In this document: piece by piece, positions 24,589 to 32,993 of the stretch
How the letters are laid out: the number at the start of each line of letters is the position of its first letter
Numbering within the stretch: the stretch's first letter is position 1
DNA from: JAPHTQ01 sp050302275
Lineage (GTDB): Bacteria; Pseudomonadota; Gammaproteobacteria; Thiohalomonadales; Thiohalomonadaceae
Direction of reading: 5' to 3'
Length of the DNA: 64,000 nt
Assembly: GCA_050302275.1 (NCBI GenBank)
Contig: JBNLAT010000004.1
Span: 45,852 to 109,851 of the forward strand
Made by a program: the position numbers and the translations under genes
Notes under the pieces: generated by a model
What the model saw: only the letters and a program-made list of their open reading frames with translations
What the model was told of the DNA's origin: nothing
Database searches by the model: none

Positions 24589-25590
24589 ATGGCCCTCGCC
24601 GCACTTCGCAACTGGCGCAGAGAAGTCATCGACTTCTGGTGGCGACTGCTGAAAAAGGATCGCGCCGAAAGTGGCACCATCACCCTCAATCAGCGCCGCG
24701 TCTACATCATCCCCACCCGCAGCGGTTTCGTTTTCGCCCTGGTGTTGCTGGCGATGCTGCTCGGCGCGATTAACTACCAGAACAGCCTCGCCTTCGCCCT
24801 CACCTTCCTGCTTGCCGGACTGGCGGTGGTATCGATGGTGCATGCGGTGCGCAACCTGTATGGGTTGCGTATTCATGCAGGTCATTCACGTCCCACCTTC
24901 GTTGGCGATCAGGCACGCTTTCCCATCTATGTGGAGAACGCGGGCGATCAACAACGCATTGCGTTGAAGATATATCTGCCCGATCAACCGCCGCTGGTTT
25001 TCGATCTGGAGGAGAGCGGCGGTCGCTGGCTAGAACTGACCTTTCCCGCTCCCCGTCGCGGCCATCTCACGCCGGGGCGGATCACTCTCTACTCACGTTT
25101 TCCCCTCGGCCTGTTTCATGCCTGGAGTTACATCCATCTACAGATGCGCTGTTTGATCTATCCACGACCCGATATCGAACGGGCGCTGCCGCCGCTCTCG
25201 TCACAGGCAGAGGGAAGTAGCCATTCCGTGCAACGGGGTAACGACGATTTCACTTCCTTGCGCCCCTATCACCTCGGCGACTCAATGCGCCATGTGCACT
25301 GGAAGGCACTGGCCCGGGAACAGGGAATGCAGACCAAACTGTTTGGCGGCGGCAGCGATGAGGGGTTGTGGCTGCACTGGGAACAGTGGGGCAATCTCGG
25401 GGTGGAAGCGCGTCTTTCGAAACTTACCCGTCAGGTGCTGGAGGCGGACGGTATGGGTTTGGCCTACGGTCTGGCCCTGCCAGATCGAACCCTGCAACCG
25501 GCGCGGGGAGATAGCCATCGCCACCGTTGTCTTGAAGCATTGGCGCTATTCGGACTGAAAGAAGCGGAGGAAGATGATGGCGGATTATGA
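24589..25590 (+). CDS. DUF58 (VWA-related) membrane protein
   Basis: A 333-residue protein. The start at 24589 is chosen because it lies just after the moxR stop, while the longer open frame runs inside moxR. Two membrane helices (about residues 40-85) are followed by a beta domain and the DUF58 signature GNDDFTSLRPYHLGDSMRHVHWKALAREQ. DUF58 proteins pair with MoxR ATPases. The end overlaps the transglutaminase gene by 17 bp. Confidence 0.88.
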   Translation: MALAALRNWRREVIDFWWRLLKKDRAESGTITLNQRRVYIIPTRSGFVFALVLLAMLLGAINYQNSLAFALTFLLAGLAVVSMVHAVRNLYGLRIHAGHSRPTFVGDQARFPIYVENAGDQQRIALKIYLPDQPPLVFDLEESGGRWLELTFPAPRRGHLTPGRITLYSRFPLGLFHAWSYIHLQMRCLIYPRPDIERALPPLSSQAEGSSHSVQRGNDDFTSLRPYHLGDSMRHVHWKALAREQGMQTKLFGGGSDEGLWLHWEQWGNLGVEARLSKLTRQVLEADGMGLAYGLALPDRTLQPARGDSHRHRCLEALALFGLKEAEEDDGGL

Positions 25591-27568
25591 ACGTCGTCTT
25601 GTCCCGCCTATCGTCGGTCGCCACTGGCTACTGGGGGCGCTGTTTCTGGTTAGCCTGCCGCACTTTATCCGCATGCCGTGGTGGTTCTCGGCACTCTGTA
25701 TCGCGATCTTTGTCTGGCGTCTGATGCATGAACTGCGCGGCTATGATCTACCGAACAAACCGCTTCGTTATCTATTGGTTTTGCTCGGGGTGATCGCAGT
25801 CGGTGCGGCCTATCGCACCTTTGTCGGACAGGATCCCGGGGTGGCGCTGTTACTGTTGATGCTCTGCCTCAAACTGCTGGAACTGCGCACCATGCGCGAT
25901 GCATTGATCGCGCTGTTCATCGGTTACTTCATGGTCTTTAGCGGTTTTCTCTTCAGCCAATCGATTTTGATGGGGGTTTATCTCTTCCTGGTGGTGCTGA
26001 CGCTGACCGCCGCGCTGATCACCCTTAACCATCCTGCTGGAAGCAATCATCACTATCGTTTCTATTTCACTGCGGGCGGCAAACTGTTGTTGCAGGCGTT
26101 GCCGTTGATGGTTGTCCTGTTCGTGCTCTTTCCGCGACTCTCTTCGCCACTATGGGGAGTGCCAGAAAGTCGTGCGGCAAAGACCGGTCTTTCTGACTCC
26201 ATCGAGATGGGCAGTATTAGTGAGCTGGTCGACTCACCCGAAGTAGCGTTTCGTGTCGACTTCGACGGCACCATCCCCGAAGCCAATCAGCTCTACTGGC
26301 GCGGACCGGTGCTTTGGCGCACCGACGGCAAAAGCTGGAACATGTATGTGCGGCGTCCAAATAAACAGCTGCCCGAATTTTCATCGGCCAGCGATCCCAT
26401 CAGTTACACCGTCACCATCGAACCGAATAATCGTCACTGGCTCTTCGCCCTCGATCTACCTCTGGCGTTACCGCAGGGCATTGGCGATATTTACGTGCAG
26501 GATGATTTTCAGTTACTGCGCCGCGAACTGGTGAGTAACAAACTCCGCTACACCCTGAGCTCCAGCACCAATTATGCGCTGACGGAGCTGGCACCGTGGA
26601 TGCGCTCACTCGGCACGCAACTGCCACGCAACAGCAATCCGCAGACACTTGCGTTGGCTGAGGAGTGGCGCAGCGAAGGTTTGGCAGGCAACGCCATGGT
26701 GCAGCGGGCATTGACGATGTTCCGTGAACAACCCTTTTATTACACCCGTCAGCCACCGTTGTTAGGCGAGGATGCGGTGGATGAATTTCTCTTCACCAGC
26801 CGTCGCGGTTTTTGCGAACACTACGCCACCGCTTTTGTGACCCTGATGCGTGCGGCAAATATTCCCGCACGGGTAGTCACCGGTTATCAGGGGGGAGAGT
26901 TGAACGAGTTGGGTGACTACCTGATCGTACGCCAATCCAATGCCCATGCCTGGGCCGAAGTGTGGCTCGATGGTCGCGGCTGGGTACGGGTGGATCCGAC
27001 CGCTGTAGTTCCCAGTGAACGCATCGACGACACCACCGATGCGGCACGTTTTCGTACCACCGAACTCACGGCGCCCGATGTGCAGGGCAACTCGCTGATG
27101 CGTGAGTTCTACTGGAAGTGGATCCACGGTTGGGATGCACTCAACCATAGCTGGAATCGCTGGGTACTCGGCTTTGACCGGGAGCGCCAGCAGGAGCTGT
27201 GGCAGAAACTGGGGCTGGGCGGACTCGACTGGCAGTGGATTATCGCGATACTGGCGGCGGTAATGATGTCGCTGTTGGCCGGTATTGGTGCGTTGACCTT
27301 TTTGCGTCGACCGCAGCAGCGCGACCCGGTGTTACGCCTTTATCAACAATTCTGTACGCGACTGGAAAAAGCAGGTTTTGTGCGTGAGGCCAACGAGGGG
27401 CCGGACGATTTTGCCCAGCGGGTGATCGTGGCGCGTCCTGATCTGGCCGCGGCGGTAAATCAGATCAACAAACTCTATGTCCGCCTACGCTACACGCCCC
27501 GGGCGCGAAACGAACACTTCGAGCAGTTACGCCGCCTGGTTGCCGGCTTCCGCCCGGGCAGCGCTTAA
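25574..27568 (+). CDS. tgpA: TgpA-like membrane transglutaminase (DUF3488 + transglutaminase core)
   Basis: A 664-residue membrane enzyme. The N-terminal DUF3488 region has about six helices (15-190), followed by a periplasmic domain with a papain-like transglutaminase triad: C414 in GFCEHYATAF, H458 in AHAWAEVW and D474 in RVDPT. A final helix at about 555-575 precedes a cytoplasmic DUF4129-type tail. This matches Pseudomonas TgpA, reported as essential in P. aeruginosa. Its last codon overlaps the end of the convergent hxlR-type gene by 4 bp. MADY at the second Met (25577) is an equally good start. Confidence 0.9.
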   Translation: MMADYERRLVPPIVGRHWLLGALFLVSLPHFIRMPWWFSALCIAIFVWRLMHELRGYDLPNKPLRYLLVLLGVIAVGAAYRTFVGQDPGVALLLLMLCLKLLELRTMRDALIALFIGYFMVFSGFLFSQSILMGVYLFLVVLTLTAALITLNHPAGSNHHYRFYFTAGGKLLLQALPLMVVLFVLFPRLSSPLWGVPESRAAKTGLSDSIEMGSISELVDSPEVAFRVDFDGTIPEANQLYWRGPVLWRTDGKSWNMYVRRPNKQLPEFSSASDPISYTVTIEPNNRHWLFALDLPLALPQGIGDIYVQDDFQLLRRELVSNKLRYTLSSSTNYALTELAPWMRSLGTQLPRNSNPQTLALAEEWRSEGLAGNAMVQRALTMFREQPFYYTRQPPLLGEDAVDEFLFTSRRGFCEHYATAFVTLMRAANIPARVVTGYQGGELNELGDYLIVRQSNAHAWAEVWLDGRGWVRVDPTAVVPSERIDDTTDAARFRTTELTAPDVQGNSLMREFYWKWIHGWDALNHSWNRWVLGFDRERQQELWQKLGLGGLDWQWIIAILAAVMMSLLAGIGALTFLRRPQQRDPVLRLYQQFCTRLEKAGFVREANEGPDDFAQRVIVARPDLAAAVNQINKLYVRLRYTPRARNEHFEQLRRLVAGFRPGSA

Positions 27569-27978
27569 TTCTGGTTGTTCTTCTCTTCTTCCTTCTGCTG
27601 CTGTATCTCGACGATCTCCAGAATATTCTCCTCGATCCAGTCGGCCAGCAGTTTCATCCGATAGGCCACCTCCTCCCCCATCGGCGTAAGACTGTATTCC
27701 ACATGGGGTGGCACCACCGGGTAGGCGGTGCGCAGCACGATGCCATCACGCTCCAGCCATTGCAGGGTCTGCGCCAGCATCCGTTCGCTGACCCCACCGA
27801 TTTTGCGTCGCAGCTCGCTAAAGCGGTGGGTACCATCCAGCAAGGCGGTCAGGATCAATACGCCCCAGCGGCTGGTCACATGGTTAAGCACCTGACGTGA
27901 CGGGCATTTTTCCGCAAACAGGTTTCCCCGTGAGTGGCCCCCCATGATGGCCGCCGTGGTTTCGCTGATTTCACCCAT
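27565..27978 (-). CDS. HxlR-family winged-helix regulator
   Basis: A 137-residue regulator with the HxlR core: CPSRQVLNHVTSRWGVLIL, then RFSELRRKIGGVSERMLAQTLQWLERDGIVLR and a PPHVEYSLTPMG wing. The Cys at the start of this core (C25) is conserved in redox- or aldehyde-sensing members. The C-terminal tail is Gln/Glu/Asn-rich. It is divergent from the QorB-like oxidoreductase, the usual arrangement for QorR/YtfH-type regulators controlling qorB. Confidence 0.9.
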   Translation of the reverse strand: MGEISETTAAIMGGHSRGNLFAEKCPSRQVLNHVTSRWGVLILTALLDGTHRFSELRRKIGGVSERMLAQTLQWLERDGIVLRTAYPVVPPHVEYSLTPMGEEVAYRMKLLADWIEENILEIVEIQQQKEEEKNNQN

Positions 27979-27999
27979 GACACTTACCTTTATGTGTGT

Positions 28000-28016
28000 A
28001 CTTACTTTGAGTTAGT
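28000..28016. promoter_or_regulatory. Putative HxlR operator
   Basis: ACTTACT-TTG-AGTTAGT (28000-28016) is an inverted repeat with one mismatch, midway between the hxlR and qorB-like start codons. A related half-site, ACTTACC, lies at 27982-27988. Confidence 0.4.
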
Positions 28017-28065
28017 GTTGGCGCTAGTATGCCTCCTCTACGCAACCAAAGAAAGGGGTACAGCG

Positions 28066-28917
28066 ATGATTGGAGTCACAGGTGCATCTGGCCAACTGGG
28101 CCTTTTGGTCATTGAAGAACTACTGGGCAAAATTCCGCCAAAGCAGGTAGTGGCGCTGGTACGCGATCCGGCCAAGGTATCGGACCTGGCCGCTCGCGGT
28201 GTCCAGGTAAGAGAGGCCGACTATAACCGACCGGAAACTTTGAACACCGCTTTGACGGGAATCGACAAACTGCTGCTGATCTCATCCAGTGAGGTGGGTC
28301 AGCGAGCACCGCAGCATCGCAATGTAATCGATGCGGCGAAGCAGGCCAACGTCAGACTGCTGGCCTATACCAGCATCCTCCATGCCGATACTTCATCGCT
28401 CGGTCTGGCCGCGGAGCATCAACAAACCGAAGCGGCAATCAAAGCCGCTGGCCTGCCCGCGGTGATCCTGCGCAACAGCTGGTACAGCGAAAACTATCTC
28501 GCCGCGGTTCCGGTGGCACTGGAACATGGGGTAGTCCTCGGTAGTGCCGGTGATGGTCGCATCGCTTCAGCACCACGTGCCGATTACGCCGCCGCCGCGG
28601 CTGCCGTTTTGCTGGCCGAAAACCAGGCGGGCAGGATCTATGAACTGGCTGGCGATACCAGTTACACCCTGAGCGAGCTGGCGGCAATGATCGCCGAACA
28701 CTCCGGCAAGGCGGTTCAATACCAGAACCTGCCGGAAGAGGCCTACAAAGGTGCACTGATGGAAGCCGGTTTTCCTGAGCCGTTTGCCGCACTGCTGGCC
28801 GATTCGGATGTGGGTGCTTCAAAGGGTGGGCTGTTCGATGACAGCCATCAGTTGAGCCAATTGATTGGACGTTCCACAGTGCCGATGAGCGACTCGGTTA
28901 AGGCGGTGATTGGGTAG
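28066..28917 (+). CDS. NmrA/QorB-like NAD(P)H quinone oxidoreductase
   Basis: A 283-residue Rossmann-fold protein. The start at 28066 is chosen because MIGVTGASGQLG is the canonical N-terminus with the TGxxGxxG nucleotide-binding loop; the longer frame would run over the regulatory region. It shows the atypical short-chain dehydrogenase features of the NmrA/QorB group, with NSWYSENYL in the middle. It likely reduces quinones or senses NADPH. The divergent HxlR gene supports a QorB-type inducible detoxification unit. Confidence 0.88.
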   Translation: MIGVTGASGQLGLLVIEELLGKIPPKQVVALVRDPAKVSDLAARGVQVREADYNRPETLNTALTGIDKLLLISSSEVGQRAPQHRNVIDAAKQANVRLLAYTSILHADTSSLGLAAEHQQTEAAIKAAGLPAVILRNSWYSENYLAAVPVALEHGVVLGSAGDGRIASAPRADYAAAAAAVLLAENQAGRIYELAGDTSYTLSELAAMIAEHSGKAVQYQNLPEEAYKGALMEAGFPEPFAALLADSDVGASKGGLFDDSHQLSQLIGRSTVPMSDSVKAVIG

Positions 28918-28953
28918 CGCGTGGTGCGGCCATCCCGTACGGATGGTCGCTGC

Positions 28954-30303
28954 TCACTTGCCGATGCAGAAGCTGGAGAAAATTTTGCCTAGTAAATCAT
29001 CAGAGGTGACTTCACCGGTGATCTCTCCCAGTGATTGTTGCGCGCGACGCAGCTCTTCCGCCAGCAACTCGCCGCTGCCCTGTTGTAGTAGTTGATCACC
29101 GGTTTGTAGATTGACCGCGGCGCGCTCCAGCGCATCGAGGTGACGACGGCGCGCCATGAAGGCACCTTCGCCGGTCCCCTGATAGCCGATGCTCTGTTTC
29201 AGGTGATCGCGCAGCAGTTCAACTCCCTCACCGCTTTTTGCTGAAAGACGGATCTCGTTGCCCAGTTCGCCGTCGATGATCGCCGCTGCGTTGCCGCTGT
29301 CATCGATCTTGTTACGCACCACGGTGATCGGTAGGCCCTTGGGTAGTTTCTCAAGAATCGCTTTCTCTTCGGCGGTAATGCCCTGGGTATCGTTTACCAG
29401 TAATAAAAGTCGATCCGCCTGTTCGATCTCGCGCCAGGCGCGACGGATCCCTTCCTGCTCTACCACGTCGTCGCTTTCACGCAGACCAGCAGTGTCGATG
29501 ATGTGCAGCGGCATGCCGTCGAGATTGATCTGCTCGCGCAGTACATCACGGGTGGTTCCGGCGATATCGGTAACGATGGCTGACTCCTGTCCGGCGAGCT
29601 GGTTGTGCAGGCTCGATTTACCTGCATTGGGCGGACCGGCGATTACCACGGTCATCCCCTCTTTCAGCAGCGCACCCTGTTGTGCCGCTACCATTACCGA
29701 GGCAAGGGCGGTAATGATTTCGTCCAGTCTTCTTTGCACTTCGCCATCGGCGAGAAAGTCGATCTCCTCTTCGGGAAAATCGATCGCCGATTCTACATAC
29801 ATGCGTAGCTCGGTTACTTTTTCCACCAGCTCGTTAATCCGTGCGGAAAACTCACCACGCAACGATCGCAACGCGGAACGTGCCGCCTGTTCGCTGCCGG
29901 CATCGATCAGATCGGCGATCGCTTCGGCCTGAGCCAGATCGAGTTTGTCGTTCAGAAAAGCGCGTTCGGAAAATTCACCGGGACGGGCAAGACGCACACC
30001 GAATTGTTGTGCCAGCGCCAACAACCGATCCATGACGACGGGTCCACCGTGGCCCTGCAATTCCAGTACATCTTCGCCAGTGAAGGAGTTGGGTGCGGCG
30101 AAAAAGATCGCGATACCTTCGTCGATGATTTCACCCTCGAGATCTTTAAAAGAGAGGTATTCCGCCTGCCTCGGTTTGGGACAGTGTCCCAAAATCTTCT
30201 CCGCACACTTGCGACTCAATGATCCTGAAATGCGCACGATGCCGACACCCCCTCTACCCGGTGGCGTTGCCTGTGCTGCGATGGTGTCGTCGGCCTGTTT
30301 CAT
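28954..30303 (-). CDS. mnmE: tRNA modification GTPase MnmE
   Basis: A 449-residue GTPase that works with MnmG to install cmnm5/mnm5 at U34 of tRNA. The N-terminal tetrahydrofolate-binding domain begins DTIAAQATPPGRGGVGIVRISG. The G domain has G1 GPPNAGKSS, DIAGTTRD, DTAGL and NKID. The C-terminus ends FCIGK with the essential Cys. The G1 loop reads GPPNAGKSSLHNQ where GRPNAGKSSLLN is more usual. In many relatives mnmG-rsmG-parAB would follow nearby, but here the qorB-like gene is next and convergent, so synteny is broken. Confidence 0.96.
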   Translation of the reverse strand: MKQADDTIAAQATPPGRGGVGIVRISGSLSRKCAEKILGHCPKPRQAEYLSFKDLEGEIIDEGIAIFFAAPNSFTGEDVLELQGHGGPVVMDRLLALAQQFGVRLARPGEFSERAFLNDKLDLAQAEAIADLIDAGSEQAARSALRSLRGEFSARINELVEKVTELRMYVESAIDFPEEEIDFLADGEVQRRLDEIITALASVMVAAQQGALLKEGMTVVIAGPPNAGKSSLHNQLAGQESAIVTDIAGTTRDVLREQINLDGMPLHIIDTAGLRESDDVVEQEGIRRAWREIEQADRLLLLVNDTQGITAEEKAILEKLPKGLPITVVRNKIDDSGNAAAIIDGELGNEIRLSAKSGEGVELLRDHLKQSIGYQGTGEGAFMARRRHLDALERAAVNLQTGDQLLQQGSGELLAEELRRAQQSLGEITGEVTSDDLLGKIFSSFCIGK

Positions 30304-30322
30304 ATCACTCTATTATTCACAT

Positions 30323-30358
30323 AAAAAAAGCGCGATGCACTGCTGCAACGCGCTTTTT
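30323..30358 (-). terminator. Rho-independent terminator between yidC and mnmE
   Basis: AAAAAGCGCG and CGCGCTTTTT (stem core 30325-30334/30349-30358) enclose a loop with TGCA inverted arms. It is oriented to end transcripts leaving yidC, and lies 20 bp upstream of mnmE. It can also work on the other strand. Confidence 0.65.
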
Positions 30359-30375
30359 ATTTGGCTCATTCGCCC

Positions 30376-32028
30376 CTACTTGTCCGCGATCACCACCCGG
30401 GTAATGTAGTACTGCTGGGCGATGGAGAGGGTGTTGTTGACCACCCAGTAGAGCACCAGCCCAGAGGGGAAGAAGAGGAAGAAGAAGGTAAAGGCGATCG
30501 GCAGGATCATCATCACCCGAGCCTGGATCGGATCCAGTGGTGTCGGGTTGAGCTTCTGCTGAATCAACATCGTGGCGCCCATCAACAGCGGCAACACGTA
30601 ATAGGGATCGGCAGTGGAGAGATCCTGAATCCAGAGCATGAACGGTGCCTGACGCATTTCAACCGTTTCCAGCAGCATCCAGTAGAAGGCGATGAAAACC
30701 GGGATCTGTACCAGGATTGGTAGACAGCCACCAAGAGGATTGATCTTCTCCTCCTTGTAGATCTTCATCATTGCTTCCTGGTAGGCCTGCTTGTCATCAC
30801 CATAGCGCTCTTTCAGTGCCGCCATTTTCGGCTGCATCTTGCGCATGTGTGCCATCGACTTGTAGCTGGTCTCCGACAATTTGTAGAAGGCCGCTTTAAG
30901 CAGAATCGTAATGACGATGATCGACCAGCCCCAGTTACCGAGAAGGCTATGGATCAACTCCAGGGCCAAAAACAGCGGTTTTGAGATGATGGTAAGAATA
31001 CCGTAGTCGACGGTCAGCTCCAGACCCGGTGCAACCTCAGCCAGGTGATCCTGCAGCTTCGGCCCGACATAGAGGCGAGACTTCAGCGTTTCACTGGCAC
31101 CCGGGGCAACAGTGGTTGCCGGTGACATCATCCCGAGCAGATAGGTGTTGCCAGGCGCCTTACTGTAATAGTTATCGGTTTCATCCGCGGGCGGGATCCA
31201 GGCGGAGAGGAAGTAGTGCTGGATCATCGCTGCCCATCCGCCTTTGATACTGCGGTCGAGGTTATTATCTTTCATCTCCTCGAATTTGATCTTCTCGTAC
31301 TTCTCTTCCTCGCTGTAGATCACGCCGCCGGTATAGGTGTAGATGAAGTGCGACTGACTCTCAGGCTCGGTGCGCTGCAACTGGCGATAGGCGTAACCGG
31401 TCCAGTCCTTGCTGCTACCGTTCTTGATTTCGAAGTTAACGTCGATGACGTAGCTACCGCGATGGAAGGTGTAGATCTTGTCGACGCTCAGACCGCTCTG
31501 GTCATGCCAGTTAAGTCGCACTTCGAGGGTGTCGCTACCCTCGGCCATGCTGTATTCGGTTTTCTCTGCACGAAACTGCTGTTTATGGTTGGGTGCGGGA
31601 CTGCCCTCGGCACCGAGCAACGCGGACTGGGCAACATGGAAGAGATCGCCATCGTCCATCAGGCGGAACGGGTGATCCGGTTCGTCTACGGAGACCGGAT
31701 ATTTCACCAGGTCGACCTGCCGCAGATCACCACCGGTACTGTCGATGACGGCGTTATAAACGTCGGTTTTGACATGGATGCGTTGTTCGCCGGGAACCGC
31801 CTGCATCACCGGTTTATTCGCTACCTGCCCAGCAGAGGGGTTAGCAGGAACGTCCTTACCCGCTGCCTGACTCGGCGCCTGCGGCGCATCATTCGGTGCG
31901 CTCGGCGCAGTGGCCTGACTGGTGGGTACGGGAGTTGTTGGCTGGCCGTAATCCTGTTGCCAGGCTTGCCAAAGCATCAGCAGGGTAAATGAGAGGGCGG
32001 CGGCAAGGAGAAGTCGTTGCAGATCCAT
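30376..32028 (-). CDS. yidC: Membrane protein insertase YidC
   Basis: A 550-residue inner-membrane insertase. TM1 is at residues 4-24 (LLLAAALSFTLLMLWQAW), followed by a large periplasmic beta-sandwich domain (about 60-340) and the conserved five-helix core from about 345 with GNWGWSIIVITILLKAAFYKL, the PKMAALKERYGDD cytoplasmic loop and the GGCLPILVQIPVFIAFYWML helix. The length is that of gammaproteobacterial YidC. It begins 3 bp after yidD in the rpmH-rnpA-yidD-yidC unit. Confidence 0.97.
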   Translation of the reverse strand: MDLQRLLLAAALSFTLLMLWQAWQQDYGQPTTPVPTSQATAPSAPNDAPQAPSQAAGKDVPANPSAGQVANKPVMQAVPGEQRIHVKTDVYNAVIDSTGGDLRQVDLVKYPVSVDEPDHPFRLMDDGDLFHVAQSALLGAEGSPAPNHKQQFRAEKTEYSMAEGSDTLEVRLNWHDQSGLSVDKIYTFHRGSYVIDVNFEIKNGSSKDWTGYAYRQLQRTEPESQSHFIYTYTGGVIYSEEEKYEKIKFEEMKDNNLDRSIKGGWAAMIQHYFLSAWIPPADETDNYYSKAPGNTYLLGMMSPATTVAPGASETLKSRLYVGPKLQDHLAEVAPGLELTVDYGILTIISKPLFLALELIHSLLGNWGWSIIVITILLKAAFYKLSETSYKSMAHMRKMQPKMAALKERYGDDKQAYQEAMMKIYKEEKINPLGGCLPILVQIPVFIAFYWMLLETVEMRQAPFMLWIQDLSTADPYYVLPLLMGATMLIQQKLNPTPLDPIQARVMMILPIAFTFFFLFFPSGLVLYWVVNNTLSIAQQYYITRVVIADK

Positions 32029-32031
32029 GAT

Positions 32032-32265
32032 TCACTCTTTATATAGGTGTTCGGTTCCGGGAACCGGGTCGATGCCCCCTTCGTGCCAGGGGTGACAACG
32101 GGCGATACGGCGCAGTCCGAGCCAGCTGCCACGCAGGGCGCCGTGCTGACGGATAGCTTCTTCGGTATAACAGGAACAGGTGGGATAAAAACGGCACTGA
32201 TTGCCCATGATCGGGCTGAGGATGGCGCGATAGCCCTTGATCAGCAGAATCAGGATTTTTTGCAT
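32032..32265 (-). CDS. yidD: Membrane protein insertion efficiency factor YidD
   Basis: A 77-residue protein with the full family pattern: YRAILSPIMGNQCRFYPTCSCYTEEAI, then GLRRIARCHPWHEGGIDPVP. An amphipathic N-terminal helix attaches it to the inner membrane, where it assists YidC-dependent insertion. The ATG lies inside the end of rnpA (16-bp overlap). Confidence 0.95.
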   Translation of the reverse strand: MQKILILLIKGYRAILSPIMGNQCRFYPTCSCYTEEAIRQHGALRGSWLGLRRIARCHPWHEGGIDPVPGTEHLYKE

Positions 32266-32633
32266 TTTTCGGCCAACTCTTGCCAGTGCTTGTCCAACTG
32301 CGCTCTCAGCTGACGCCGGTCTACTTTGTCGGCGCCGGGTTTTGCCATAACTACCACATCAAAGTTACCGATTATATCCTGATGCAAACGGAAACTCTCT
32401 CTGGTTTGGCGCTTGATACGATTGCGCCCTACGGCAGTTTTGACGTTTCTGCGTGATATCGCCAGACCCAGGCGAGGATGATCGTGTTCGTTAGGCTTGG
32501 CCAGCAGTGTCAGATATCTGCCGCCGATTTTGCAGGGGTTGGCGAATACGTGTTTGAAATCCGCCGACAGCAGCAACCTGAGGTGGCGATCAAAGCATTC
32601 CGATCCCTTACGGGACGGTACGCCTGACGCCAC
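32250..32633 (-). CDS. rnpA: Ribonuclease P protein component
   Basis: The basic protein subunit of RNase P. The family core is visible: LRLLLSADFKHVF, RLGLAISRRNVKTAVGRNRIKRQTRESFR and DVVVMAKPGA. The start is uncertain. GTG at 32633 (127 codons) gives a normal length and clears rpmH, whereas the GTG at 32672 would overlap the end of rpmH by 20 bp. It is the second gene of the rpmH unit. Confidence 0.93.
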   Translation of the reverse strand: MASGVPSRKGSECFDRHLRLLLSADFKHVFANPCKIGGRYLTLLAKPNEHDHPRLGLAISRRNVKTAVGRNRIKRQTRESFRLHQDIIGNFDVVVMAKPGADKVDRRQLRAQLDKHWQELAEKCKKS

Positions 32634-32652
32634 TTCTTGAAGATTCCGAAAA

Positions 32653-32787
32653 TCAGGCGGACAGGCGGGCACGGCCCTTAGCGCGGCGGGCTTTAATCAC
32701 CTTACGACCACCGACGGTGCTCATGCGGGCACGGAAACCGTGGGTACGGGCGCGTTTGATACGGCTGGGCTGAAATGTTCTTTTCAT
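32653..32787 (-). CDS. rpmH: 50S ribosomal protein L34
   Basis: A 44-codon gene read directly from the sequence: MKRTFQPSRIKRARTHGF to GRARLSA. It is the canonical L34 length and sequence, very Arg/Lys-rich. It is divergent from dnaA across a 206-bp region with its own promoter and a leader hairpin. Confidence 0.98.
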   Translation of the reverse strand: MKRTFQPSRIKRARTHGFRARMSTVGGRKVIKARRAKGRARLSA

Positions 32788-32815
32788 GGCGGTAAATCCG
32801 GTTCAATGTTTCCAG

Positions 32816-32839
32816 AAACAAAACCCCGTAATCACGGGG
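32816..32839 (-). terminator. Terminator-like hairpin in the rpmH leader (possible attenuator)
   Basis: On the minus strand CCCCGT-GATT-ACGGGG is followed by TTTTGTTTC, 30-50 bases upstream of the rpmH start and downstream of the predicted promoter. This has the form of an intrinsic terminator inside the 5' leader. Confidence 0.5.
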
Positions 32840-32853
32840 CGGAAAAGTCGGCA

Positions 32854-32883
32854 ACGATACTGCCTCGACCCCCTTTTTGTCAA
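32854..32883 (-). promoter_or_regulatory. Sigma-70 promoter of rpmH-rnpA-yidD-yidC
   Basis: On the minus strand a perfect TTGACA (32883-32878) is followed after 18 bp by TATCGT (32859-32854), 67 bp upstream of rpmH. Confidence 0.55.
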
Positions 32884-32917
32884 TAGCGACGGGCAGTTGA
32901 AGGTGATTTTGTGGGGT

Positions 32918-32926
32918 TGTGGATAA
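32918..32926 (-). promoter_or_regulatory. DnaA box upstream of dnaA
   Basis: TGTGGATAA, the complement of the consensus TTATCCACA, lies 68 bp before dnaA. It is the expected site for DnaA autoregulation or an origin sub-element. Confidence 0.65.
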
Positions 32927-32993
32927 CTTGGGTGAATGACTGTAGACTCCGATCCTTTCCCCAGGATTCTTCCGTCGATTTCGAGGTTAGGCG

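Noticed and set aside
27934..28065. Upstream extension of the QorB-like gene
   Set aside because: It runs across the divergent hxlR start and the operator. The Rossmann N-terminus begins at the ATG at 28066.
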